A DNA stretch of 64,000 nucleotides, from positions 1 to 64,000 of the forward strand of contig JAJYOT010000003.1 of assembly GCA_021796015.1 (NCBI GenBank). The letters run 5' to 3'. The stretch is from a bacterium. Its GTDB lineage: Bacteria > Elusimicrobiota > Elusimicrobia > UBA1565 > UBA9628. Positions 50,378 to 59,932 of this stretch are shown here, in pieces. The position numbers were made by a program, and so were the translations under genes. Every line of letters starts with the position of its first letter. Position 1 is the stretch's first letter. Below the pieces are notes generated by a model. That model saw only the letters and a program-made list of their open reading frames with translations. It ran no database searches and was not told where the DNA came from.

Positions 50378-52444
50378 TCACTTCTTTTTAGAATAGTCCA
50401 GTTGTTTGATTTTAACGCCTGGAAAATAGGCTTGAATAATTTGCTGATAATTTTGTCCGGCCGCGGCCCGGCCCATGGCTCCGGATTGGCAAAGCCCGAC
50501 CCCGTGTCCCCATCCTCCGCCGTGAAAAATGAGAGACTGAGGATGTCCTTTTGCGTCATATTCGGTGTCCAGGACAAAAAGAGTGCTTCTCAATATTTGA
50601 TTTCCCAATAGATTGCGGATTTTGAGTTCGTCGCGAACAATGGCGCGCCTTTTACTTCCTATAAATAAAACAGAGTTGACGTTTCCGGAAACGGAACGTT
50701 TGAGAGGGATGACGGACTTAAGGCGCCCTATTTTCAATTTTTTTGACACCTTTCGGTTTAGGGCTTTGAGGGATACGACCTGGCTCCAGCGGTAATGCGA
50801 ATAATCGACATTCGAGGAGGGTTGGCAGAACGCTTCGGGCCAGGAAAGAAGCCAATGGCGCAATTTCCAGGGAGACAAGGGCCAGTTGCGCTGTTTGCCG
50901 CCATCTGGAATTCCTTTCCAATACGGAATTTTTCCCCAACCGCTGACTTCGTTTCCGGATTGGGTGTGTCCCCCGCAATCGGCGGAATAAATTCCGTGGG
51001 CGATGCGGCCATGATAAGTGAGTATTTCTCCGCGCGTTTCTTGGACGACTCTCCTCGCCAACGCGCTTTCGGCGTGAACGCCGAGATAAACCTGACAATG
51101 TTCACGGTCACAAAGGTCATAGCCCTGTTTTTTATGGCGGCGCCATATTTTTTTGAGAAACAAAGCCTCGCTTCGCGCGAGTATGGCTTGAGCTTTGAGG
51201 GCTTCAATAGGAGAACGTATCGGCATTTCGGCCGCGACAACTCCTTGAGTATAATTTTCAAGATCAATCGTATTCACAATGCGGATATTTTCTTGAAAGA
51301 TGGAAAATTCAACGGTCCCCCTTAAGACCTTGGCTAAAATGAGTTGTGGAAGTCGGGAGGGGCTTTCTAGTTTGATGAGGGCCTCGCGGCTTTCAGGCCA
51401 TATCGTGACTGGTTTTTTAACGCTTAAATTTATGTCGGGCGGGCCAGAGATAGAGAGAATTTTCTTGCGTCCTTTTTGGGCTAAACGGACAAGCCAGATT
51501 TGGTTGGCGTTTCCGTGAGCGAGAAGTTTTCCTTTTGAGTCCGTGATCTTAAAGGGAGAAGTGACGTAAAAACCGACCAGAGAGCGGCGTTCCGGGCGGC
51601 CCAGGTGATTGGTTCCTATCCCGATCCGTAACAGTGGAACTCCTTGGGACGGGAGAGGCTTAGACAGAATCGGCATAAGCCAGTGATAAAAGCGGGAAGG
51701 ATTAAGCGAAAAACCAGGGGTGGCTTGGTTTGGGAGAAGGCTTAATAATTTTTTCCATTTTGAACTTTCGGGGCCCGAGGCATTTATTTTTTCAAATTCG
51801 GCGACAGCCTTCGAATAGTATCCTTGTTTAAGATAAACTCTCGCTAAATCCTCCTCTGCTTCGACGAAATAAGAATCGACGGAGGCTACTTTCTGGTAGA
51901 AAGAAGAAGCCTTTCCAAGGCGGCGCATTTGTTGATAAATCTGTCCCTCATAAAAGGGGATGAGGGTTAAATGGGGGTTTTGTTTTGCCGCGCTTTTAAG
52001 CTCATGGAGAGCCCAGGGAAAATTATTTTCCTCCATATAGATGCGCGCCATTCCCAGGTGGGCGTAAGAATTTTTTGAATCTTCCGCGAGGGCCCGGTTA
52101 AAAGCCGTTTTTGCCGAGGGAAGCTGGTGCAGCCTGAACTCGCACCAGCCCAGCGCAGTTTCGATATCCGAAGAAGGGTTAATAATTGCCGCCTTTTGAT
52201 ACCATGTTTTTGCTTCTTTTTCTCTTCCCAACGATTCAAGAACAACGGCTCCATTAATCCAGGCATCTAAAAGCTGGGGCTCTTTTTGAGTCGCTTTTCG
52301 GTAGGTTTTAACGGCTGAACTTAGGTTTCCTCCATAATAGAGAGCTTGAGCCTGGTTTAACAAGTTTTGAGTCAAAGAGCTTGGAGGTGGGTTGGCCCAG
52401 GAAAGAGAGGTGAAAAACTGCGCGAAGATAAAAATAAAAAACAT
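50378..52444 (-). CDS. SpoIID/LytB-domain protein with TPR repeats
   Basis: A 688-residue exported protein: a signal peptide (1-16), a TPR array (about 25-225), a linker, and a C-terminal SpoIID/LytB domain. The domain is marked by YTQGVVAAEMPIRSP (about 405-419), AHGIYSADCGGHTQS and WGHGVGLCQSGAMGRAA (about 640-656). SpoIID domains are peptidoglycan lytic transglycosylases acting on glycan denuded of stem peptides. In this non-sporulating setting a cell-wall remodelling role is expected. It is followed 24 bases later by the lipoprotein gene. Confidence 0.9.
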   Translation of the reverse strand: MFFIFIFAQFFTSLSWANPPPSSLTQNLLNQAQALYYGGNLSSAVKTYRKATQKEPQLLDAWINGAVVLESLGREKEAKTWYQKAAIINPSSDIETALGWCEFRLHQLPSAKTAFNRALAEDSKNSYAHLGMARIYMEENNFPWALHELKSAAKQNPHLTLIPFYEGQIYQQMRRLGKASSFYQKVASVDSYFVEAEEDLARVYLKQGYYSKAVAEFEKINASGPESSKWKKLLSLLPNQATPGFSLNPSRFYHWLMPILSKPLPSQGVPLLRIGIGTNHLGRPERRSLVGFYVTSPFKITDSKGKLLAHGNANQIWLVRLAQKGRKKILSISGPPDINLSVKKPVTIWPESREALIKLESPSRLPQLILAKVLRGTVEFSIFQENIRIVNTIDLENYTQGVVAAEMPIRSPIEALKAQAILARSEALFLKKIWRRHKKQGYDLCDREHCQVYLGVHAESALARRVVQETRGEILTYHGRIAHGIYSADCGGHTQSGNEVSGWGKIPYWKGIPDGGKQRNWPLSPWKLRHWLLSWPEAFCQPSSNVDYSHYRWSQVVSLKALNRKVSKKLKIGRLKSVIPLKRSVSGNVNSVLFIGSKRRAIVRDELKIRNLLGNQILRSTLFVLDTEYDAKGHPQSLIFHGGGWGHGVGLCQSGAMGRAAAGQNYQQIIQAYFPGVKIKQLDYSKKK

Positions 52445-52486
52445 GGAGATGGTTAATTATATCCAATCCACAGATTTAAAATGAGA

Positions 52487-53233
52487 CTAGATTTGTATTT
52501 TTTCAAACAGCCAGGACCCAATGAAAAGAAGAACGCTTGAAAAACCAAAAAGAACGAGGATGTCTACTCCCATGCGCAAAAGACTTCCGCCTAAAAGCGA
52601 AAGTCTTAAACCCTCGACCCCGTAGGTCAGTGGGTTAAAGGCGGATAAAACTCCTAGAAAGTGGGGCAGGCCCGAGAGCGGAAAAAGAGACCCGGAAAAA
52701 AAGAAGATAGGCATGACGAGGAAATTCATGATGATTTGAAAGCCTTGCATATCCTCAAGGATGGAAGCGATTCCCGTTCCCAAAGCGGTAAATAAGACCG
52801 CGATGAAAAACATAAAACCAAGAGCCGGAAATATTCCAAGCGGAGAAGTCCATTTAAATCCCGCGAGAGTGGCGATCGTCAAAACTAAAATTCCCTGAAT
52901 GACGGCGACCGTCGCGCCTCCAAGAGTTCGTCCGAGCATGATGTAGATTCTGGAAACCGGGGCGACCAGGGTTTCCTTCAAAAATCCGAATTGCCGGTCC
53001 CAGATGATTTCAATGCCGGAAAAAATGGCCGTAAATAAAACCCCCATGGATACGATGCCGGGAGTCAGAAATTCCAGGTAGTTCCCTCCGCCGGCTTTTT
53101 TGAAAATCGGGCCGAACCCGAATCCCAGGGCCAACAAAAAAAGAAGAGGTTGTCCCAGGGAGCCGATTAGGCGCGAGCGCGATCTTAAGTAGCGTTTAAT
53201 TTGTCTTAGCCACAAAGCCCAGACCGCGTTCAT
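52487..53233 (-). CDS. ABC-2 type transporter permease
   Basis: Integral membrane subunit of an ABC-2 exporter, 248 residues with about six membrane segments and a conserved Gly-rich central helix (IPVSRIYIMLGRTLGG region, GGATVAVIQG). The ATG at 53233 overlaps the ATPase stop (ATGA) and is chosen over a start seven codons upstream. Drug, lipid or polysaccharide export are all possible; the paired ATPase is DrrA-like, so drug or lipid export is the first guess. Confidence 0.9.
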   Translation of the reverse strand: MNAVWALWLRQIKRYLRSRSRLIGSLGQPLLFLLALGFGFGPIFKKAGGGNYLEFLTPGIVSMGVLFTAIFSGIEIIWDRQFGFLKETLVAPVSRIYIMLGRTLGGATVAVIQGILVLTIATLAGFKWTSPLGIFPALGFMFFIAVLFTALGTGIASILEDMQGFQIIMNFLVMPIFFFSGSLFPLSGLPHFLGVLSAFNPLTYGVEGLRLSLLGGSLLRMGVDILVLFGFSSVLLFIGSWLFEKIQI

Positions 53234-54036
53234 CTTTTTTTCCCTCCGCTCCACAAAAGACGCCCCTTTCTCATCTGATCGGTCAGAGCCGGAGCGTCCT
53301 CCCTGATATCGCGTCCGGTGAGGGCCAGAAAAGCCTCTTCCAAGGTGTCGGAGTTCGTCGCGGCTTTAATGGAGTCGGGCGTTCCCTCGGCTGAAATTTT
53401 TCCGTGGTCAATAATCACAATGCGCTCGGAGACTTTCTCGACTTCTTCCATGGAATGAGTGGTCAAGAAAATGGTCATATTCATTTTTTTGTTGAGATCC
53501 TTAAGGTATTCCCAGAGGCGGCTTCGGTTTTGGGGGTCAAGGCCTGATGTCGGTTCATCCAGAAACAAAAGCGGCGGCTCGTGAGATAAAGCTCGAGCGA
53601 TTTCAAGGCGTTTTTTCATCCCCCCGGAAAAGTGCTTGACCAGCTCGTCTCGTCTTTCCCAGAGACCAAAAAATTTTAAGAGGGTTTCGATATTAGTTTG
53701 GCGTTTTGAGCGGTTGAGCCCGTAGAGAACGGCATGAAAAAACATATTTTCCTCTGCGGTTAAATCTTCATCCAGACTTGAATCTTGAAAAACGATTCCA
53801 AATTGTTTTCGGATGGCGATTTTATTCTCAGCCAAGTTGATTCCGCCGATATGGATGAGGCCCGAAGAAGGCTCAATGAGGGTGGTCAGCATTTTAATCG
53901 TCGTTGTTTTTCCCGCTCCATTAGGCCCTAATAAGGAAAAAATTTCTCCTTTTTCTACGTCAAAAGAAATTCCGCCGACGGCTTCAAATTCGCCGAAACG
54001 CTTGGAAAGATTTTGAACTTCGATTATTTTGTCCAA
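53230..54036 (-). CDS. ABC transporter ATP-binding protein (DrrA-like)
   Basis: ATPase subunit, 268 residues. Walker A GPNGAGKTTTIK (about 38-49), Q-loop QDSSLDEDL, ABC signature HFSGGMKKRLEIARAL (about 135-150), Walker B LLFLDEPTSGLDP and H-loop TTHS. The C-terminal extension is short. It is coupled to the permease by an ATGA overlap and overlaps the glucokinase gene by 13 bases upstream. Confidence 0.95.
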   Translation of the reverse strand: MDKIIEVQNLSKRFGEFEAVGGISFDVEKGEIFSLLGPNGAGKTTTIKMLTTLIEPSSGLIHIGGINLAENKIAIRKQFGIVFQDSSLDEDLTAEENMFFHAVLYGLNRSKRQTNIETLLKFFGLWERRDELVKHFSGGMKKRLEIARALSHEPPLLFLDEPTSGLDPQNRSRLWEYLKDLNKKMNMTIFLTTHSMEEVEKVSERIVIIDHGKISAEGTPDSIKAATNSDTLEEAFLALTGRDIREDAPALTDQMRKGRLLWSGGKKR

Positions 54037-54698
54037 AGCCTAAACCCCCCGGCGAAGGCGTTGTCGTTGGTCCCGAGTTTAAAATGGGGCGGCAGGCTTT
54101 TAAGTTTTTTAGCGTTGCCGCCACCGAGGACAACCTCATCGGCTTCGAGAGCCTCTTTCAGTTTTTGTGCGATTTCAAAAACATGTTTGCGCCATTTTTT
54201 CTTTCCAGATTTTTTAAGCCCCCGAATTCCCAGGAAGTCCTCGTAGGTTTTTCCGTTTTTGTAGGGAAGATGCGCGATTTCCATCGGTTCCAGAATGCCG
54301 TCGATAATGAGAGCTGAACCGAGTCCGGTTCCAAGTCCGAGAAACAACATCCGGCCGCGTCCGGCGTAGCTTCCTAATGCCTGCATGGCGGCATCGTTGA
54401 TAATTTTCACCGGGCATCCGAAACTCTTTTTAAAATCAAAACCAACCCACCCGCCTCCTAGGTTGAACGGTTCATGGATAGGCTTTCCTCCGATGACGGG
54501 GCCGGGATAGCCGATTGAAATTCGGTCGTATTCCCAATTCCCCGCAGTCTTTTTTACGGCGGCAGTCATTCTGGAGGCGGTCATCGTTTTTCCGGAGAGA
54601 ATTTTTCGTGGAATCTTTTGCCCGCTCGCTAGAATTTTGACATGGGTTCCGCCGACATCGATAGTCAGGATGTTTTTCGGGTTTTTGATTTTGCTCAT
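54024..54698 (-). CDS. ROK-type glucokinase (polyphosphate glucokinase-like)
   Basis: Sugar kinase of 224 residues. The phosphate-1 motif is TIDVGGTHVK (about 13-22), the sugar site IIN(D)AAMQALGSY (about 99-111) has Asp as catalytic base, and the phosphate-2 motif GLGTGLGSALI follows (about 120-130). The short length and the pattern fit polyphosphate/ATP glucokinases, which feed glucose-6-P to zwf, the next gene. Phosphoryl donor cannot be told. It starts 24 bases after zwf ends. Confidence 0.87.
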   Translation of the reverse strand: MSKIKNPKNILTIDVGGTHVKILASGQKIPRKILSGKTMTASRMTAAVKKTAGNWEYDRISIGYPGPVIGGKPIHEPFNLGGGWVGFDFKKSFGCPVKIINDAAMQALGSYAGRGRMLFLGLGTGLGSALIIDGILEPMEIAHLPYKNGKTYEDFLGIRGLKKSGKKKWRKHVFEIAQKLKEALEADEVVLGGGNAKKLKSLPPHFKLGTNDNAFAGGFRLWTK

Positions 54699-54722
54699 GG
54701 GGACACCTTTAAAATTTTCCTT

Positions 54723-56141
54723 TTACGCCTTGAGCTTTAAATCCGCGGGATCGCGGCGCGGGGTCGGATCATGCCAACCGCCATGAAGAGAGATGAGGGC
54801 ATTGGCTTCCTCCGGCCCCCAGGTCCCTGGTCTATAGGGATGGGCGGGATGATGATCGGTTAAAACATCGTCAAGAGTCGCCCAAGCGGCTTCGACGGAA
54901 TCTTGACGGGTGAAAAGCGCGCCGTTTCCGGCCAGGGCGTCGCCCAAAAGCCGCTCGTAAGGCGCTTGTTTTTCCGGTTGGGAATCAAGAAGAAAAAGTT
55001 CTTTTTGATCTCCGATAAATTTTTCTCCGGGGCGTTTAACCCGTGCGGCCAGAGCGATGACCGAATAAGGCGCGAGACGAAAGCGGAGAGAATTCCCTTG
55101 AGAATCAGAATCCGCGAATAATTTTTGCGGCGGAGATTTAAATTTGACGAAAATCTCGGCGGCATTGGTGGGGAGGCATTTTCCGGACCTTAAGTACCAC
55201 GGCACTCCCGCCCAGCGCCAGGAATCGATAAAAAGGCGGAGCGCGCAATAGGTTTCGGTATCGGAATTTTTCGCGACACCCGGTTCGTTTTGATAGCCGA
55301 TAAATTGCCCCCGCACGAGATCATCAGCCTTGAGCGGGCGCATGGCCTGAAAGACTTTCGCTTTTTCATTGCGATAAGACTCAACCTCTTGGGTCGAGGG
55401 CGGTTCCATGGCCAAAAGAGAAACGATTTGGAAAAGATGATTTTGAATGACGTCTTTTAAACATCCCACATTGTCATAGAACTTTCCGCGGCCCTCGACC
55501 CCGAAACTCTCGCAATGGGTGATTTGAATCGAGGAGATGTAGTGGTTGTTCCAAAGAGGTTCTAAAAATGAGTTAGCGAAACGAAAATAGAGAATGTTTT
55601 CGATTTCTTCTTTCCCCAAGAAATGATCGATGCGAAAAATCGAGGATTCCGGAAACACTTCTTGCGCGACTCGGTTGAGTTCTTGGGCGGAAGCGAGGTC
55701 CCGCCCGAAAGGCTTTTCAACGATGACGCGCGCGCACTTGGACAATCCAGATTGCCCCAAGGCTTTGATGACGGTCGCGAAAAGAGACGGCGGGATGGCG
55801 AGATAATGCGCCGGGCAGGTCGAATTTCCGAGAGCTTCCTTGAGGGCCGTAAAAGTCGCGGGATTTTGATAGTCTCCATCAACGTATCGAAACAGGGAGA
55901 GGAGTTTGTTGAGCGTCTCCGGATCGGATTCTCCCATTTGACGGATGCTGTCCTTGATTCGATTCTTAAGATCCTCAAGAGTCCAATTGGAAAAGGCGAC
56001 TCCGATGATGGGAACGTTCAAGGCGCCGCGTTTGACCATGGCGTAAAGAGACGGGAATATTTTTTTGTGCGCCAAATCCCCGGTCGCGCCAAAAATGACC
56101 AAGGCATCAGACGGATTGGGGGCGGTTTTGTGGATGCTCAT
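54723..56141 (-). CDS. zwf: Glucose-6-phosphate 1-dehydrogenase
   Basis: First enzyme of the oxidative pentose phosphate pathway, 472 residues. The NADP-binding IFGATGDLAHKKIFPSLY (about 16-33) and the substrate-binding RIDHFLGKE (about 172-180) with catalytic His are present. The C-terminal domain is complete. It is preceded by gnd (stop 2 bases upstream) and followed by glucokinase, so the three genes form a functional unit. Confidence 0.97.
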   Translation of the reverse strand: MSIHKTAPNPSDALVIFGATGDLAHKKIFPSLYAMVKRGALNVPIIGVAFSNWTLEDLKNRIKDSIRQMGESDPETLNKLLSLFRYVDGDYQNPATFTALKEALGNSTCPAHYLAIPPSLFATVIKALGQSGLSKCARVIVEKPFGRDLASAQELNRVAQEVFPESSIFRIDHFLGKEEIENILYFRFANSFLEPLWNNHYISSIQITHCESFGVEGRGKFYDNVGCLKDVIQNHLFQIVSLLAMEPPSTQEVESYRNEKAKVFQAMRPLKADDLVRGQFIGYQNEPGVAKNSDTETYCALRLFIDSWRWAGVPWYLRSGKCLPTNAAEIFVKFKSPPQKLFADSDSQGNSLRFRLAPYSVIALAARVKRPGEKFIGDQKELFLLDSQPEKQAPYERLLGDALAGNGALFTRQDSVEAAWATLDDVLTDHHPAHPYRPGTWGPEEANALISLHGGWHDPTPRRDPADLKLKA

Positions 56142-56143
56142 GT

Positions 56144-57166
56144 TTAGGCCCCCTTTTCCTTTTTCTCCGCGTGTCCGCCGAATTCCTTTCTCATCGCCGA
56201 GAGAACCTTGTTGGCGTAACTGGATTTTCCTTGGGATTCAAAACGCGCGAAAAGAGCGGCGTTAATGACGGGAGCCGGAACCCCTTCGTCAATAGCGGCC
56301 AGAGCCGTCCAGCGGCCTTCTCCTGAATCGGAAACTCGTCCGGAAAAATCTTGGAGTTCCGCGTCTGTTGAAAGAGCCTTGGCGGTCAGATCCAAAAGCC
56401 AGGAGGCGACCACGCTGCCGCGTCTCCAGACTTCGGTTACTTCCGCGGTGTTAATCTTGTATTGATAAGCCGTGGGGTTTCTCATCGGCGCGGTTTCCGC
56501 GTCCTTGTCATGAGAGCGAAGACCGGCGTCCGCGTTCTTGAGAATGTTGAGCCCTTCCGCGTAGGCCGCCATGAGGCCGTATTCGATGCCGTTGTGAACC
56601 ATTTTGACGAAGTGTCCCGCGCCGTTAGGCCCGCAGTGGAGATATCCTTCCTCGGAAGTCGAGGGGTTTCCTGTTTTTCCAGGAGTTCTTGGAGCCGCTT
56701 CGACTCCGGGGGCGATGGTTTTGAAAATGGGGTCCAGACGCTCGACCACGGGCTTTTCGCCTCCGATCATCAAGCAATATCCGCGTTCAAGGCCGAAAAT
56801 CCCGCCGCTGGTTCCGCAGTCGATATAGTGAATACCCTTGGATTTTAATTGTTTGGAACGCTCGATGTCGTCGAGATAGTAGCTGTTTCCGCCGTCGATG
56901 ATGACGTCTCCTTTTTCAAGAAGAGCGGCAACCTCCTCGACCATGGTTCCCGTGACCGCAGCCGGAACCATGATCCATACGGCTCGCGGGGCCTTGAGTT
57001 TCGAGACGAAATCTTTAAGGGAAGCCGCTTGAGCGATGCGGGGGCCGTTTAGATTCTTAATGGCCTCCGGACTTGCGTCATAGACGACGCAGTCATGCCC
57101 TCCATTGGTAAGCCGTCGTACGAGATTCGCGCCCATTCTTCCCAGTCCGATCATTCCTAATTGCAT
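56144..57166 (-). CDS. gnd: 6-phosphogluconate dehydrogenase, decarboxylating (GntZ-type)
   Basis: Oxidises 6-phosphogluconate to ribulose-5-P, about 340 residues from the ATG at 57166, the shorter GntZ/Yqe-type form. Rossmann motif MIGLGRMGANLVRRL (about 5-19), active site GPNGAGHFVKMVHNGIEYGL (about 166-185). The longer frame upstream to 57310 is rejected because AGGAGG sits just before this ATG and the extension overlaps the MFS gene. A perfect-looking hairpin lies directly upstream of the ribosome site. Confidence 0.95.
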   Translation of the reverse strand: MQLGMIGLGRMGANLVRRLTNGGHDCVVYDASPEAIKNLNGPRIAQAASLKDFVSKLKAPRAVWIMVPAAVTGTMVEEVAALLEKGDVIIDGGNSYYLDDIERSKQLKSKGIHYIDCGTSGGIFGLERGYCLMIGGEKPVVERLDPIFKTIAPGVEAAPRTPGKTGNPSTSEEGYLHCGPNGAGHFVKMVHNGIEYGLMAAYAEGLNILKNADAGLRSHDKDAETAPMRNPTAYQYKINTAEVTEVWRRGSVVASWLLDLTAKALSTDAELQDFSGRVSDSGEGRWTALAAIDEGVPAPVINAALFARFESQGKSSYANKVLSAMRKEFGGHAEKKEKGA

Positions 57167-57181
57167 GATTTCCTCCTTCGC

Positions 57182-57209
57182 GGGAGATGGGGACTTGTCC
57201 CTATCTCCC
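57182..57209. other. Stem-loop just upstream of the gnd ribosome site
   Basis: GGGAGAT-x-GGGAC, loop of two, then GTCCC-x-ATCTCCC: 12 base pairs and one T-G mismatch. On the minus strand it sits between the MFS stop and the gnd AGGAGG, so it could be an mRNA stabiliser, a weak terminator or a dispersed repeat. No U-run follows it. Confidence 0.6.
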
Positions 57210-57210
57210 T

Positions 57211-58437
57211 TTAGTTTACAGTTTGAGCTTCTTGGGCCGTTCGAGGTTCCGTTCTTCGGGAGATGAGGATAAACCCTATTCCTGAAAAAAGAGCCGCGAT
57301 GAGAGCCCAAGCGGCCAAATCTCCTTCGCCTATTAAATATCCCGCCAAAAGCGGCGAAAAAATCGAGGCGATGGAGTTAAGCGACTGCGTCAGCCCCAAA
57401 ACCACCCCCTGTTCCTTTCGTCCGGTCGCGCGGGTAATGAGGCTGGTCAAGGCCGGCCTTAAAACCCCGGTTCCAAAAGCGGTGGCGGTGAAAATCGGAA
57501 TGAGCATGAGTATCGGGCGGTCAAAGGCCAAAAACAGAAGACCGAGGGCGGCCGAAATAAAACCGGCTCGGGCGAGGGCCTTTTCTCCGTAGCGTTTAAC
57601 CAAGCGTCCTAAAAGACCGCCTTGAACGATGAGCCCCAAAAAACCGGAATAAGCGTAGAGGTATCCCACTTCCTTGGGACCAAAGGGATGCCCGTGAATA
57701 AAAAACCTTCTTTCCGCGAAGAGGGCGAATCCTTGGATAAAAAGCGAAAACATCAGGCAGAAGAGCATGAATTCAACGAGGAGCGGCGAAAGTTCCGGGC
57801 GTTTGAAATAGTCCGCATAGCTTCCCCAATCCAAAAGCCCGAGGCGTTTTCCCCCCGGGCCCGATTCTTCTTCCGCGTGCGGAAGGGCTTTTGGCAAAAG
57901 AAAATAGGTGCAGAGTATGCTGGTAAAAGAAAGCGCGGCCGCGGCGTAGGCGGGATAGACGTAACTATATTGCGACAAAAAACCCGAGAGGGCGGGGCCG
58001 ATCAAAAATCCTAAGCCGAAGGCGATGCCGATAATGCCGAAGGATTTCGCGCGGTTTTCCGGGGCGGTGACGTCTGAGATATAGGCTTGGGCTAAAGAAA
58101 GGTTTCCGGCGGTAATTCCGTCTAAAAAGCGCGAGAAGAAAATCCACGCGAGAGTTTTGGCCCAGCCTAAAACCAAAAAGCCCGCGAAGGTCCCGATTTG
58201 GCTGACGATGAGAAGCGGGCGGCGTCCGAAACGGTCGGAAAGCTTTCCGAGGATGGGGCCCGCGATGAGCTGGCAGAAAGCATAGGTCGCGATTAAAAGC
58301 CCCACCATTTGAGGGGTGGCGCCGTACCTCTCGGCGTAAAAAGGGAGGAGCGGCAAAATGAGGGTCAGCCCGAGTATATCGACGGCGACGATCAAAAAAA
58401 TCGGAAGTAAAACGCTTTTCTTTTCTGGAGAACTCAC
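57211..58437 (-). CDS. MFS transporter, TetA-like
   Basis: A 408-residue major facilitator protein with twelve predicted membrane segments. The loop 2-3 motif GPILGKLSDRFGRRPLL (about 61-77) matches the MFS consensus GxLaDrxGrkxxL, and motif C-like GIAFGLGFLIGPALSGFL (about 148-165) places it with drug/H+ antiporters of the TetA type. The substrate is unknown. It lies just upstream of gnd on the same strand. Confidence 0.9.
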   Translation of the reverse strand: MSSPEKKSVLLPIFLIVAVDILGLTLILPLLPFYAERYGATPQMVGLLIATYAFCQLIAGPILGKLSDRFGRRPLLIVSQIGTFAGFLVLGWAKTLAWIFFSRFLDGITAGNLSLAQAYISDVTAPENRAKSFGIIGIAFGLGFLIGPALSGFLSQYSYVYPAYAAAALSFTSILCTYFLLPKALPHAEEESGPGGKRLGLLDWGSYADYFKRPELSPLLVEFMLFCLMFSLFIQGFALFAERRFFIHGHPFGPKEVGYLYAYSGFLGLIVQGGLLGRLVKRYGEKALARAGFISAALGLLFLAFDRPILMLIPIFTATAFGTGVLRPALTSLITRATGRKEQGVVLGLTQSLNSIASIFSPLLAGYLIGEGDLAAWALIAALFSGIGFILISRRTEPRTAQEAQTVN

Positions 58438-58470
58438 AAATTCATTCTACAAAACAAAAGAGTTGTGCGC

Positions 58471-58896
58471 CTAAAAATTAAGTTCCAGCCAGCGGATAAA
58501 CGCCCAGTGGGAATCAATTTTTGGCGGCGCGAGCCACCCGCGTCCGCGGTCGTTCATTTGAGAAACTGGAATTTCCTCGATCTTGACCGGCCCCGGTTGA
58601 TATCCCGCCATGACCATGACATTGCGCAGGGAAGAAGAGCTGATGGAAACGCCCGGTTTAAAATCGAGAATGGCCAGCGAATCCTTGAGATCAAAGCGGT
58701 ATCGCTTGAGTCCTTGAAGATGATAGAGGCGCACCTCGATATTGAAAAATCCACGGGGCGAAAAAACGCCTCGGACCTTGAGAGTCGCCCGAATCGCTTT
58801 TTTCGTTGTTGAAGTGATGGATGGAACTTGGGCGGCAAAAGAAGGGCTTTGAACGCGGGGCAAGAGTAATACTAAAAGGAAGAGGGCTTTTTTCAT
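58471..58896 (-). CDS. Hypothetical secreted protein, 141 aa
   Basis: Starts at the ATG of 58896, which overlaps the stop of the upstream barrel gene (ATGA). A signal peptide (1-21, LFLLVLLLPRVQSPSFA) is followed by a beta-rich domain, with IRATLKVRGVFSPRGFFNI near residue 35. I do not know the family. Pairing with an outer-membrane barrel suggests a periplasmic partner in metal or small-molecule handling. Confidence 0.7.
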   Translation of the reverse strand: MKKALFLLVLLLPRVQSPSFAAQVPSITSTTKKAIRATLKVRGVFSPRGFFNIEVRLYHLQGLKRYRFDLKDSLAILDFKPGVSISSSSLRNVMVMAGYQPGPVKIEEIPVSQMNDRGRGWLAPPKIDSHWAFIRWLELNF

Positions 58897-59900
58897 AGGC
58901 CCGGTTGATTTAAATGCGGCTTTTTCTTTCGCCAAGACGGCATGGCCAAATAGTATTCATAAAACAGTCGGAAAGAGACGACTTGGTTAATCGCTCCGGG
59001 GCCATTTAAGTTTTGAATCAGCGGAACGCCGACTTCCGCCCCCCATTCCCAATGGAGGGTCGCATAGTCAAAGCCCGACCAAAAAAGCCAGGAGAACCCG
59101 CCGGAGGCGCTGTCTAAGTTTCCGGCGATGACGCTTCGGTTGTTCCAAATGCAATTAGTCTCGAAAACCCCCACGAGCTCGCGGGGCAAATAAGAGCTGG
59201 GAAGGGAATGCGGAAAAATTCGGAACTCGAATTCTCCGTCGGTTCTCGCTTCGTCTCCCAAATCAAAGCCCCCCGGAGCCGGCGGGTTATGCCGCCAGGT
59301 CGCGTCCCAACTCCACCCGTAGCGCCGGTTATAAAAAGCGGCGGTGAGGCCGAGCAGGGAATCGACCGAGCCGGATCCGTTTTGAAGGGCTTGAGGCAAA
59401 CGCCCCGAGGCGTTGGATTGGTTGTAATATCCGGTCGGAAGATAAGTTCCCAACAAAGGGGCGACGCGAAAGGTGTTTCCCGGATGATCGATATCCAAAA
59501 GCGTATAGCGGGCGAAAACGAGGGTGTCTCCGGCGCCCGCGGCGCTTAAGCTCTGGCTGCCTTGGGGAAGCCCTTCTTGCATCGAGCTAAATCCTTGCCG
59601 GGCGTCCACGGCGAGGGCGATTTTGTCGGTCAGCCCGTAAAGAAAGGTCTCGGGAAACTGGTAGTTGTTGACTTGCGTTCCGCCGGAAGGCGCGGAAGGG
59701 TTCGAGCTGAGCGTAGGATTAAACGAAAAACGGGCCAAAAGCTGATCTTGAGAGACCGGCAAGGCGGTGATGAAAGTCGCCGGCGCGGCTTGAAGGCGTG
59801 AGTTGAGGGGCCCCGTCAATAGAATGGTCAAAAGCAGGAGACAGGATGACCGCTTCTTCTTGTCTTTTTTATGATGACGGCGATTGCAAACGAATTGCAC
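58893..59900 (-). CDS. Outer-membrane beta-barrel protein (PF13557-like)
   Basis: A 335-residue exported protein with a signal peptide (about 1-38, ending LQA) and an alternating barrel pattern. The stretches FLYGLTDKIALAVDAR (about 84-99), GDTLVFARYTLLD and RVAPLLGTYLPTG resemble the MetA-pathway/transporter barrel family. The end is aromatic-rich. It likely forms a channel for small molecules. It lies 33 bases upstream of tRNA-Gly in transcription sense and is coupled to the next gene. Confidence 0.72.
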   Translation of the reverse strand: MQFVCNRRHHKKDKKKRSSCLLLLTILLTGPLNSRLQAAPATFITALPVSQDQLLARFSFNPTLSSNPSAPSGGTQVNNYQFPETFLYGLTDKIALAVDARQGFSSMQEGLPQGSQSLSAAGAGDTLVFARYTLLDIDHPGNTFRVAPLLGTYLPTGYYNQSNASGRLPQALQNGSGSVDSLLGLTAAFYNRRYGWSWDATWRHNPPAPGGFDLGDEARTDGEFEFRIFPHSLPSSYLPRELVGVFETNCIWNNRSVIAGNLDSASGGFSWLFWSGFDYATLHWEWGAEVGVPLIQNLNGPGAINQVVSFRLFYEYYLAMPSWRKKKPHLNQPGL

Positions 59901-59932
59901 CTAGGAAGATTCTAGCAAAAATCTTAAAACCC

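Noticed and set aside
57167..57310. 48-residue N-terminal extension of gnd
   Set aside because: It overlaps the MFS gene, contains the hairpin, and the Rossmann motif starts right after the ATG at 57166 with AGGAGG before it.
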